Below are positions 1 to 7,740 of a stretch of 64,000 bases of DNA, in pieces. The stretch's first letter is position 1, and the number at the start of each line of letters is the position of its first letter. The stretch lies in contig NZ_LMEY01000030.1 of the NCBI RefSeq assembly GCF_001426665.1, forward strand, positions 725 to 64,724, written 5' to 3'. Both the position numbers and the translations under genes were made by a program. Source of the stretch: Rhizobium sp. Root1334 (GTDB lineage Bacteria > Pseudomonadota > Alphaproteobacteria > Rhizobiales > Rhizobiaceae). A model generated the notes under the pieces. It saw only the letters and a program-made list of their open reading frames with translations, did not search any database and was not told the origin of the DNA.

Positions 1-165
1 GTTGAACAGGCCAGCGAAACTGACATTGCCGGGGTTGAGCAGGTTGTAATTCTGGAACGAGAACCACAGCGTCATCGCCAAAGGCACGATCATCCAGATC
101 AGCAGAAGCCCAACGGACGGGGCCATCATCCAGCGCGCAAGCGCACGCGTGTTCTGCGTTGCCAT
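1..165 (-). CDS. Polyol/sugar ABC transporter permease, N-terminal part (cut by window edge)
   Basis: The reverse strand from 165 reads MATQNTRALARWMMAPSVGL and continues through one hydrophobic segment (about residues 14-35) into a short periplasmic stretch before the sequence ends. Fifty-five residues are visible. This is the usual N-terminus of a MalF/UgpA-type sugar permease, which forms half of the membrane channel of a binding-protein-dependent importer. An AGGGAGGGTG ribosome-binding site lies just upstream of the ATG. The polyol-binding protein gene lies 190 bases upstream on the same strand, so this is probably its partner permease (smoF-like). The substrate is inferred from that neighbour only. 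Confidence 0.85.
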   Translation of the reverse strand, partial: MATQNTRALARWMMAPSVGLLLIWMIVPLAMTLWFSFQNYNLLNPGNVSFAGLFN

Positions 166-315
166 TTCAACACCCTCCCTCTGATGCCGGTACGGACACC
201 CGCCCCGCCGGGAGGGCAGCAATCCGGCCGCCTTGGTCGTCTTTTAAGAAAAGCCTGGCGTCATGCGCGGCGACAACAGGCCTCGCAGCGAATAACGCCA
301 GGTTTAAGTTGGCAA

Positions 316-333
316 CCCGGATGGTAGTCCGGG
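316..333 (-). promoter_or_regulatory. Hairpin between binding-protein and permease genes
   Basis: CCCGGA and TCCGGG form a 6-bp stem around a 6-base loop. It lies just downstream of the binding-protein stop codon and upstream of the permease gene. Such hairpins commonly stabilise the binding-protein message or attenuate transcription so that the soluble protein is made in excess. There is no U tract, so full termination is unlikely. Confidence 0.4.
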
Positions 334-355
334 CCGCCTGTCCTTGGGAAGGAAC

Positions 356-1666
356 CTACTTGATGTAGCCGCCGCGTGTCATTTCGCGGGTGGTTACCTG
401 CTGAGCCTGCGCCAGCGCATCATCAACCGTCATCTGGCCGGCCAGAGCCGCCGAGAAGAGCTGCCCAACCGTCGTGCCAAGCCCCTGGAATTCCGGGATG
501 GCGACAAACTGAACACCAACGTAAGGCACGGGCTTCACGGATGGGTTCTTCGGGTCGGCAGCGTTGATGCTGTCGAGCGTCATCTTGGCGAATGGAGCCG
601 CCTTCTGGTACTCGGGGTTGTTGTAAAGCGAGGTGCGCGTGCCCGGAGGAACGTTGGCCCAGCCTTCCTTGGCGGCAACGATGTCGAGATAGTGCTTGCT
701 GGTTGCCCAGGACACGAACTTCTCGGCCGCTTCCGCCTTCTGAGTGCCTGCCGGGATGGCCAGGTTCCAGGCCCACAGCCAGTTGCCGCGCTTGCCAAGA
801 CCCGTATCGGGAGCAAGAGCGAAACCGACCTTGTCGGCAACGGTCGAGTCCTTCGGGTTGGTCACGAACGAAGCAGCCACCGTGGCATCGATCCACATGC
901 CGCACTTGCCCTGCTGGAACAACGCCAGGTTTTCGTTGAAGCCGTTGGACGAAGCGCCTTGCGGGCCGGCATCGTTCATCAGCTTGACATACATGTCGAG
1001 CGTGTTCTTCCACTCCGGCTGATCGAACTGCGGCTTCCAGTTTTCATCGAACCAGCGTGCGCCAAAAGCGTTGGACGTCGCCGTCAGGAACGCCATGTTC
1101 TCACCCCAGCCAGCCTTGCCGCGAAGGCAGATGCCATTGATGCCGGCAGCACGGTCGGTCATCTTGCGGGCAGCATCGCCGATGAACTCCCAGGTCGGAG
1201 CATCAGGCATGGTGAGCCCCGCCTTTTCCATCAGGTCCTTGCGGTACATGACCATCGAGCTTTCGCCATAGAACGGTGCCGCATAGAGCTTGCCGTCCGC
1301 GGTCAGGCCCGAACGGATGGCCGGAAGCAAGTCATCGACATCGTAATCGGCGCCGAGATTGTCGAGCGGCAGAAGCCAGCCCTGCTTGGCCCAGATCGGG
1401 ACTTCATAGGTGCCGATCGTCAGCACGTCGTACTGGCCGCCCTTGGTGGCGATATCGGTGGTGACGCGCTCGCGCAGCACGTTTTCTTCGAGCGTGACCC
1501 ATTCCAGCTGAATGTCCGGATTGGCCTTGGTGAAATCGTCCGTCAGCGTCTGCATGCGGACCATGTCGCCATTGTTCACCGTGGCAATGGTGAGGGTTTC
1601 AGCCTGGGCGAAACCCGCGATGACGATTGCCGAGCATGTGCCCAGCAGGAAAGTTTTCAAGTTCAT
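356..1666 (-). CDS. smoE: Polyol (sorbitol/mannitol-type) ABC transporter substrate-binding protein
   Basis: This 436-residue periplasmic binding protein belongs to the large sugar/polyol cluster (SBP family 1). The start at 1666 gives a clean signal peptide, MNLKTFLLGTCSAIVIAGFAQA, with an Ala-x-Ala cleavage site; an in-frame start 28 codons earlier would bury it. A GGAGGAAG ribosome-binding site precedes it. The mature N-terminus (LTIATVNNGDMVRMQ) and the VLTIGTYEVPIWAKQGW block are, as I recall, characteristic of the SmoE/MtlE polyol-binding proteins of alphaproteobacteria. It should capture sorbitol, mannitol or a similar polyol and deliver it to the permeases encoded downstream (1-165 and beyond). 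The SorC-type regulator upstream fits. Substrate assignment is by family resemblance. Confidence 0.8.
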   Translation of the reverse strand: MNLKTFLLGTCSAIVIAGFAQAETLTIATVNNGDMVRMQTLTDDFTKANPDIQLEWVTLEENVLRERVTTDIATKGGQYDVLTIGTYEVPIWAKQGWLLPLDNLGADYDVDDLLPAIRSGLTADGKLYAAPFYGESSMVMYRKDLMEKAGLTMPDAPTWEFIGDAARKMTDRAAGINGICLRGKAGWGENMAFLTATSNAFGARWFDENWKPQFDQPEWKNTLDMYVKLMNDAGPQGASSNGFNENLALFQQGKCGMWIDATVAASFVTNPKDSTVADKVGFALAPDTGLGKRGNWLWAWNLAIPAGTQKAEAAEKFVSWATSKHYLDIVAAKEGWANVPPGTRTSLYNNPEYQKAAPFAKMTLDSINAADPKNPSVKPVPYVGVQFVAIPEFQGLGTTVGQLFSAALAGQMTVDDALAQAQQVTTREMTRGGYIK

Positions 1667-1819
1667 ATATCTTCCTCCCAGAAGAGTTGTGAGCATTTGC
1701 CTTGCTCGTGGGCAATTACTCACACAACTACGAAAAATGTCAATCGGCATTCGTTGCTGCAGTGCAGAAACGTCCGATGGCTCACTTGATTTTGTTCAGG
1801 AAAATTTCTGTTTATTCGC

Positions 1820-2776
1820 TCAGTTGGCGAGCAAAAACTCAGCAGTCGACTCGTCCGTAATCAAACCGTTGATCACGCGCCCCCGGAGTGCCGCCCTGAG
1901 CGCCACGTACTTCCGTTGCCCCTTGGCAATACCGATGACGGTCGCCGAATCGCGCGACGGCAACGGCACGCTGGCGACGCGCTTGTTGATGCTGCCAGGC
2001 AAGAGCTGTCCGTCGCGGTCAAACATCCAGCCACAGATCTCGCCTGCGGCCCCTTCTTCTTCCATCAGCCGCGCCATTTCGTCCGGCGCAAGAAAACCGT
2101 CCTCGCACAGAGGCGCCTGCTGGCCGAGTTCGCCGACGCCGACAAAGGCGACATTGGCTTCCGAGCCCAGCTGCAATGCCGATTTGACCAGCGCCTGATT
2201 GTGCAACAGCGCACGCTCCTCCGGTGAAGAGACCAGAACCGGCAGCGGCATCGGAAAATGCCGCGCCTTCACCGCATCCGCCATCGAGAAGATGACGTTG
2301 TAATAGGCAGCCGATCCATCGAGGCCGATATTGCCGGTCAAGGACACGATGCGATGCTGCGGACATTCCATCGCCGGCAACTGATCAATCGCCGCCTTCA
2401 ACGTTCGGCCCGTGCCGATTGCCAGAATGATCGGATCGGCCGATTTCAGCCAGCGCTCGATCTCGGCCGCCCCCGCCTCGGCAATGCCGACCGTCGTCGA
2501 TGAAGAACCGGGATCACTCGGCACGATATCCACTTGCCGCAGATCGAATTTCTCCTTGAGGCGAAGCCCGAGCTCGAGGCAGGCAGCGATCGGATGATCA
2601 AGGCGGACCTTGATCAGGCGTTCGGCCATGGCCAGCGAAACGAGCCGCTGCGCCGACTGGCGCGAGATACCCATCGTGGCCGCGATTTCGTCCTGTGTGC
2701 GCCCGGCAACGTAATAGAGCCAGCCCGCACGCGCGGCGTCATCGAGCCTGTTATTGCCGTCCGGTCTACGCGCCAT
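1820..2776 (-). CDS. SorC/DeoR-family sugar-binding transcriptional regulator
   Basis: 318 residues. The start at 2776 (MARRPDGNNRLDDAARAGWL) follows an AGGGAGTAC ribosome-binding site; an upstream ATG adds 17 residues without such a site. An N-terminal helix-turn-helix (about residues 17-50, YYVAGRTQDEIAATMGISRQ) precedes a SorC effector domain with the typical IAIGTGRTLKAAIDQL phosphosugar-binding region. Proteins of this family repress or activate polyol and pentose operons in response to a phosphorylated sugar. Its position just upstream of the polyol transporter, on the same strand, makes it the likely local regulator (SmoC-like). The 153 bases between it and the binding-protein gene would hold that operon's promoter. 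Confidence 0.85.
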   Translation of the reverse strand: MARRPDGNNRLDDAARAGWLYYVAGRTQDEIAATMGISRQSAQRLVSLAMAERLIKVRLDHPIAACLELGLRLKEKFDLRQVDIVPSDPGSSSTTVGIAEAGAAEIERWLKSADPIILAIGTGRTLKAAIDQLPAMECPQHRIVSLTGNIGLDGSAAYYNVIFSMADAVKARHFPMPLPVLVSSPEERALLHNQALVKSALQLGSEANVAFVGVGELGQQAPLCEDGFLAPDEMARLMEEEGAAGEICGWMFDRDGQLLPGSINKRVASVPLPSRDSATVIGIAKGQRKYVALRAALRGRVINGLITDESTAEFLLAN

Positions 2777-2907
2777 TGTCCGTACTCCCTGTGCGATGTG
2801 CTGACATTTTTTCCCGGCGTCTGTCAAACACAGACCTTGGCACCTTCCCTGACAGACCCTTTCAAACCCCTACGGCGCTGGGATTCCTGCTATTTTCATT
2901 TTAAAAT

Positions 2908-2923
2908 TTTACCGTTTGATAAA
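2908..2923. promoter_or_regulatory. Weak RutR-like box upstream of preT
   Basis: TTTACCGTTTGATAAA matches the RutR consensus TTGACCAnnTGGTCAA at 10 of 14 defined positions. It lies in the AT-rich promoter region between the sugar regulator (minus) and preT (plus), about 60 bases ahead of the preT start. The better box at 9973 supports RutR control of this pathway, but this copy could be chance in AT-rich DNA. Confidence 0.3.
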
Positions 2924-2979
2924 AAAATAAAGCGTGTTACCGTTTCGACATCCTGAGGCACGACATTTGGGAGCAAACA

Positions 2980-4341
2980 ATGGGAACGACTGAAACTGGA
3001 ATACTGAGCGGGCGCCTGTCTCCCGTCGAATACGAGAGAAATTTTTCCGATCTGCACCCACCGCTGGATGAGCATGAAGCACTGGTCGCCTCCGACCGCT
3101 GTTATTTCTGCTACGATGCGCCGTGCATGACGGCCTGTCCCACCTCCATCGATATCCCGCTGTTCATCCGGCAGATATCGACTGGAAACCCGATCGGGTC
3201 GGCAAACACCATCTTCGACCAGAACATTCTCGGCGGCATGTGCGCCCGGGTCTGTCCCACCGAAACGCTCTGCGAGCAGGCCTGCGTGCGCAACGAGGCC
3301 GAGCACCGGCCGGTCGAGATCGGCCGACTGCAGCGTTATGCCACCGATATTGCCATGCGCGAAAACCGCCAATTCTACCAGCGCGCCGAACCGACGGGTA
3401 AATCCATTGCCGTGATCGGTGCCGGTCCGGCTGGCCTTGCCTGCGCCCACCGTCTGGCCGTCAAGGGTCATGACGTCGTCATCTACGATGCCCGCGAAAA
3501 AGCCGGCGGCCTCAACGAATACGGTATCGCCACCTACAAGGCGGTCGATGATTTCGCCCAGGCCGAGGTCGACTATGTGCTTGCCATTGGCGGCATCGAA
3601 ATCCGCAACAACCAGATGCTCGGGCGCGATTTTTCGCTGAGCGACCTGCTCTCCAAGCATGATGCCGTCTTCCTCGGCCTCGGCCTTGCCGGCGTCAATG
3701 CGCTCAGGGCGGAAGGTGAAACCGCAGAAGGCGTCGAGGATGCCGTCGATTTCATCGCAGCGCTGCGGCAATCAGCAACCAAGGCCGACATCGCCATCGG
3801 CCGCCGTGTCGTCGTGCTCGGCGGCGGCATGACGGCCGTCGATGCGGCCGTACAGGCCAAGTTGCTCGGTGCTGAGGAAGTGACCATCTGTTATCGCCGC
3901 GGCAAGGAGCACATGAACGCTTCCGAATTCGAGCAGGATCTCGCCGCCGCCAAGGGTGTCACAATCCGCCACTGGCTGCAGCCCAAGCGGATCATTGCCC
4001 GCGACGGCAAGGTTGCCGGCATCGAACTCGATTATACGAGCATCACCGACGGCCGCCTGACGACCACCGGTGAAACCGGCGTCCTCACAGCCGATCATGT
4101 TCTCAAAGCCATCGGCCAGACCTTCGAGGCTGACGGCCTCGGCATCATCACCCTGCAGTCCGGCCGCATCGTCGTCGATGCTGAAGGCCGCACATCGCTC
4201 GACCGCGTCTGGGCGGGTGGCGACTGCGTTCTTGGCGGCGAAGACCTGACGGTTTCCGCCGTGGCACAAGGCCGCGACGCCGCCGAATCGATCAACCACG
4301 TGCTCGCCGCTGCTTCGCAGCCGGCCGTTGCCGTCGCGTGA
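2980..4341 (+). CDS. preT: NAD-dependent dihydropyrimidine dehydrogenase subunit PreT
   Basis: 453 residues. With PreA it reduces uracil and thymine to dihydropyrimidines, the first step of the reductive pyrimidine pathway. The N-terminal third carries the Cys-rich Fe-S region typical of the glutamate-synthase small-subunit family (CYFCYDAPCMTACP, then GGMCARVCPTETLCEQAC). Next come an FAD-binding Rossmann motif (VIGAGPAGLACAHRL) and a second dinucleotide fold for NAD(P)H (VVLGGGMTAVDAAVQ). Length and architecture match PreT. preA starts 15 bases downstream after a GGGGAGAATG-type ribosome-binding site, so the two are co-transcribed. Confidence 0.93.
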   Translation: MGTTETGILSGRLSPVEYERNFSDLHPPLDEHEALVASDRCYFCYDAPCMTACPTSIDIPLFIRQISTGNPIGSANTIFDQNILGGMCARVCPTETLCEQACVRNEAEHRPVEIGRLQRYATDIAMRENRQFYQRAEPTGKSIAVIGAGPAGLACAHRLAVKGHDVVIYDAREKAGGLNEYGIATYKAVDDFAQAEVDYVLAIGGIEIRNNQMLGRDFSLSDLLSKHDAVFLGLGLAGVNALRAEGETAEGVEDAVDFIAALRQSATKADIAIGRRVVVLGGGMTAVDAAVQAKLLGAEEVTICYRRGKEHMNASEFEQDLAAAKGVTIRHWLQPKRIIARDGKVAGIELDYTSITDGRLTTTGETGVLTADHVLKAIGQTFEADGLGIITLQSGRIVVDAEGRTSLDRVWAGGDCVLGGEDLTVSAVAQGRDAAESINHVLAAASQPAVAVA

Positions 4342-4356
4342 AGGGGAGAATGAACA

Positions 4357-5670
4357 ATGGCTGATCTGCGCAACAATTTCGTCGGCATCAAGTCTCCGAA
4401 CCCCTTCTGGCTGGCGTCGGCACCGCCGACCGACAAGGCCTACAATGTCGAGCGCGCCTTCAAGGCGGGCTGGGGCGGCGTGGTCTGGAAGACGCTCGGT
4501 GAAGAAGGCCCACCGGTCGTCAACGTCAACGGCCCGCGCTACGGCGCGATCTGGGGCGCCGACCGCCGCCTGCTTGGATTGAACAATATCGAACTTATCA
4601 CCGACCGCGACCTCTACACCAACCTGCGCGAAATGAAGCAGGTGAAGATGAACTGGCCGGATCGCGCCCTGATCGCATCGATCATGGTGCCCTGCGAGGA
4701 AAATGCCTGGAAATCGATCCTGCCGCTGGTGGAAGAGACAGGCGCTGACGGTATCGAACTCAATTTCGGCTGTCCGCACGGCATGTCGGAACGCGGCATG
4801 GGCGCTGCGGTCGGACAGGTGCCGGAATATATCGAGATGGTGGTGCGCTGGTGCAAGCAGTACACCCGCATGCCGGTCATCACAAAGCTGACGCCGAACA
4901 TCACCGACGTCCGCAAGCCGGCGCGTGCGGCAAAATCCGGCGGCACCGATGCCGTGTCGCTGATCAATACGATCAACTCGATCACCTCGGTCAATCTCGA
5001 CACGTTCTCACCGGAACCGTCGATTGACGGCAAGGGCAGCCATGGCGGCTATTGCGGCCCGGCGGTCAAGCCGATCGCACTCAACATGGTGGCCGAGATC
5101 GCCCGTGATCCGGAAACCTACGGCCTGCCGATTTCCGGCATCGGCGGCATCACCACATGGCGGGACGCGGCCGAATTCCTCGTTCTCGGCGCCGGTAACG
5201 TGCAGGTCTGCACTGCGGCGATGACCTACGGTTTCAAGATCGTTGAGGAAATGATCACCGGCCTCTCCGCCTGGATGGATACCAAGGGCCATCGCACCCT
5301 CGATGACATCTGCGGCCGGGCCGTGCCGAACGTCTCCGACTGGCAGTATCTCAACCTCAACTACATCGCCAAAGCCCGGATCGACCAGGATGCCTGCATC
5401 AAATGCGGCCGCTGCCACATCGCCTGCGAGGACACCTCGCACCAGGCGATCACCCAGTATGTCGATGGCAAGAGACATTTCGAGGTGATGGAAGACGAAT
5501 GCGTCGGCTGCAATCTCTGCGTCAACGTCTGTCCCGTGCAGGACTGCATCACCATGGTCGGCCTTGAGCCGGGCGTGCTGGACGAACGGACTGGCAAGAC
5601 CGTCGATCCGAACTACGCCAACTGGACCACCCATCCGAACAACCCGATGGCCCGTCAGGCCGCCGAATAA
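4357..5670 (+). CDS. preA: NAD-dependent dihydropyrimidine dehydrogenase subunit PreA
   Basis: 437 residues; the FMN-containing catalytic subunit paired with PreT. The N-terminal TIM barrel is dihydroorotate-dehydrogenase-like. It opens with MADLRNNFVGIKSPNPFWLAS and contains NFGCPHGMSERGMG, with the active-site cysteine, and SGIGGITTW for phosphate binding. The C-terminus is a two-cluster ferredoxin domain (CIKCGRCHIACE and CVGCNLCVNVCP) that passes electrons from PreT to FMN. Cofactor roles are known from mammalian DPD and E. coli PreTA. A strong hairpin follows the stop codon. Confidence 0.94.
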   Translation: MADLRNNFVGIKSPNPFWLASAPPTDKAYNVERAFKAGWGGVVWKTLGEEGPPVVNVNGPRYGAIWGADRRLLGLNNIELITDRDLYTNLREMKQVKMNWPDRALIASIMVPCEENAWKSILPLVEETGADGIELNFGCPHGMSERGMGAAVGQVPEYIEMVVRWCKQYTRMPVITKLTPNITDVRKPARAAKSGGTDAVSLINTINSITSVNLDTFSPEPSIDGKGSHGGYCGPAVKPIALNMVAEIARDPETYGLPISGIGGITTWRDAAEFLVLGAGNVQVCTAAMTYGFKIVEEMITGLSAWMDTKGHRTLDDICGRAVPNVSDWQYLNLNYIAKARIDQDACIKCGRCHIACEDTSHQAITQYVDGKRHFEVMEDECVGCNLCVNVCPVQDCITMVGLEPGVLDERTGKTVDPNYANWTTHPNNPMARQAAE

Positions 5671-5688
5671 ACCTTCTGGGCATGACGT

Positions 5689-5723
5689 ATCAGCCGCCTC
5701 GCTGGAAATGCGAGGCGGCTGAT
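5689..5723 (+). terminator. Stem-loop after preTA
   Basis: A perfect 14-bp stem (ATCAGCCGCCTCGC with GCGAGGCGGCTGAT) and a 7-base loop begin 18 bases after the preA stop codon. No clear T run follows, so it may act as an mRNA 3'-end stabiliser rather than a strict intrinsic terminator. It separates preTA from the cyclase gene. Confidence 0.65.
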
Positions 5724-5864
5724 CGCCGTTCAACCCTGACAAATACGGCGGGATTTTACGGCAGTGCCGCCAGGCACCGGATTGGACACGAAATTGCGAC
5801 GCTGCGTCCACAAAAACGTGCGTTGCCCCTCACCGCGAACTCGTCAATAAGAGGATATGACGAG

Positions 5865-5900
5865 ATGCGGCCTGGCCGCCAACACCGGATGCCTGCTTGA
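5865..5900 (+). other. Possible 11-codon leader ORF coupled to the cyclase start
   Basis: An ATG at 5865, behind AAGAGG (5849-5854), opens a reading frame (MRPGRQHRMPA) that ends at TGA 5898-5900. That stop overlaps the TTG (5897-5899) which is the only usable start of the long cyclase frame. The cyclase start has no good ribosome-binding site of its own, so translational coupling from this leader would explain its translation. A second ATG at 5857 reads in another frame. A sequencing frameshift is the alternative. Confidence 0.35.
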
Positions 5901-7567
5901 AGATCGCTTCCTCACGAACCCGCAAAAGGCTGCATCTGCTGACGGGCGCCTGCCTGGGCTTTTTCCTGCTGACGCATTTCTCCAACCACGCCCTCGGCCT
6001 TATTTCCATCGACACCATGGAAGACGCGCGCCGGATTTTCAACATGATTTGGCGCAGTTGGCCGGGCACGGTGCTGCTCTACGGATCCCTGCTCGTCCAT
6101 TTCGTGCTTGCGCTTGAAAGCCTCTATCGCCGCCAGACTTTACGCATGCCAATGCGCGAGGCGCTGAAAATCATCTTCGGCCTTACCTTCCCTTTCCTCA
6201 TCGTCAGCCATGTAGTGAGCACCCGGGTCGAGTGGATGCTTACGGGCTACGGCGACGGCTATTATCAAGTGTTACCCGCGCTCTGGTCGAGTTCTTACAA
6301 CGCGACACGGCAATCGCTGGCTTTGATTCTCGCCTGGGCGCATGGGTGCCTGGGTGCCTGGTTCTGGATGCGAGGCCGCAGCTGGTATCCACGCTATTTC
6401 CTGTTTTTCTATTCCTTCGCCATCCTCGTTCCACTGCTGGCTCTCCTGGGCTTTGCCGTCAGCGCCCGGTCGCTGGAGGTGGGCCTACCATCGACAACCT
6501 GGTTTATGCCTCACCGCACCCCACCCGAAATGCTCGGACAAATCAGGACATCCATCGTTGCAGGCCTGCTCGCGATGATCGGTGGAACCTTGATCCTGCG
6601 CGCCATTCCGGTACGGGGAAAAATCCGTGTTACCTATCCCGACCGGGTCATTTCGGTGGCAAAAGGCTTCAGCGTACTGGAGGCAAGCCGCGCCGCCGGT
6701 ATCCCGCATCTGTCGATCTGCGGCGGCCGCGGCCGCTGTTCGACCTGCCGGGTGCGCGTAACCGAAGGTCTGGAACGCCAGCCACCGGCCGGCGACGCCG
6801 AACGGGCAACGCTGACTCGTATCCGCGCGCCCGACAATGTGCGCCTCGCCTGCCAGCTGCGGCCGAGCCACAATCTGTCCATTTCGCCCATTCTTGGGGG
6901 CGACAATATCGGCCTCAAGGCTCAACCGACCGAGCAACAGGCAGCCGGCCGTGAACGCCATATCGCCGTCTTGTTTTGCGATCTGCGCGATTTCACGCTG
7001 CTTGCCCAAAAGCAGCTGCCCTTCGATACGGTCTTCCTGCTCAACCGCTATTTCGAGACTATCGGGGAAGCGGTAGAAGAGTCGGGCGGCGTGATCGACA
7101 AGTTCATCGGCGACGGCGCGCTGGCACTTTTCGGATTGAACAACAGCATCGAGGAGGCCTGCGCACAGGCGCTGACCGCGACCGCACGCATCGCCAAGGG
7201 AATCGATGTCCTCAACCGCAATTTCATGAGCGAACTGGACAAGCCGTTGCGCATCGCCATGGGGATGCATGCAGGCCCGGCGATTATCGGCCAGATCGGC
7301 TATGGCAAGGCCTCGTCGCTGACCGCTGTCGGCGACACGATCAATGCGGCAAGCCGCCTGGAAGGCTTTGCCAAGGAATATGATGCCCAGCTTGCCGTTT
7401 CCGCCGACCTGGTCCGATATGCCGGGCTGAACGTCAGTGACCGGGAAAGCTACAACATTTCCATCCGGGGCCGCAGGGGCACGCTTGAAACCTTGATCAT
7501 CCAGAACGCAGCCGACATCGAGGCGATGATGGACGCGGAAAAGCACCAAGCCAGCCCGCCGGCCTGA
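5897..7567 (+). CDS. cyaC: CyaC-like redox-sensing adenylate cyclase (six-TM heme anchor, [2Fe-2S], class III cyclase)
   Basis: 556 residues. Residues 1-240 form about six membrane helices resembling a succinate-dehydrogenase cytochrome b anchor, with intramembrane histidines at 27, 31, 68, 104 and 149. Residues 243-335 are a plant-type ferredoxin domain with cysteines 275, 281, 284 and 319. Residues 353-535 are a class III cyclase with metal aspartates in FCDLRDFT (D362) and FIGDGALALF (D406), and K471/D480 as expected for ATP specificity. This is the architecture of Sinorhizobium meliloti CyaC, a quinone-responsive diheme-B, Fe-S adenylate cyclase. The frame opens only at a TTG (5897); the next in-frame ATG would delete the first helix. 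No in-frame start lies further upstream because of a stop at 5858. Confidence 0.85.
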   Translation: MKIASSRTRKRLHLLTGACLGFFLLTHFSNHALGLISIDTMEDARRIFNMIWRSWPGTVLLYGSLLVHFVLALESLYRRQTLRMPMREALKIIFGLTFPFLIVSHVVSTRVEWMLTGYGDGYYQVLPALWSSSYNATRQSLALILAWAHGCLGAWFWMRGRSWYPRYFLFFYSFAILVPLLALLGFAVSARSLEVGLPSTTWFMPHRTPPEMLGQIRTSIVAGLLAMIGGTLILRAIPVRGKIRVTYPDRVISVAKGFSVLEASRAAGIPHLSICGGRGRCSTCRVRVTEGLERQPPAGDAERATLTRIRAPDNVRLACQLRPSHNLSISPILGGDNIGLKAQPTEQQAAGRERHIAVLFCDLRDFTLLAQKQLPFDTVFLLNRYFETIGEAVEESGGVIDKFIGDGALALFGLNNSIEEACAQALTATARIAKGIDVLNRNFMSELDKPLRIAMGMHAGPAIIGQIGYGKASSLTAVGDTINAASRLEGFAKEYDAQLAVSADLVRYAGLNVSDRESYNISIRGRRGTLETLIIQNAADIEAMMDAEKHQASPPA

Positions 7568-7594
7568 CGCAGGATAGCGCGGGGAGTTACTATT

Positions 7595-7613
7595 GCATGC
7601 ACTGCGTGCATGC
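7595..7613 (+). terminator. Hairpin after the cyclase gene
   Basis: GCATGCAC and GTGCATGC form a perfect 8-bp stem around TGC, 28 bases after the cyclase stop. No T tract follows. It could be a 3'-end structure or a protein-binding palindrome in the promoter region of the diguanylate cyclase gene, about 130 bases upstream of that gene's start. Confidence 0.4.
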
Positions 7614-7740
7614 CTGCAATCCAATCGCGGGTGACGACAGGAGTGCAGAATACCCCTAGAATTTAATGGTACTGTTTGATTAAACTGACGTTGCGTACAA
7701 CAAATACGCACAAGAGCGACGATACTATGCCAACGTATAT

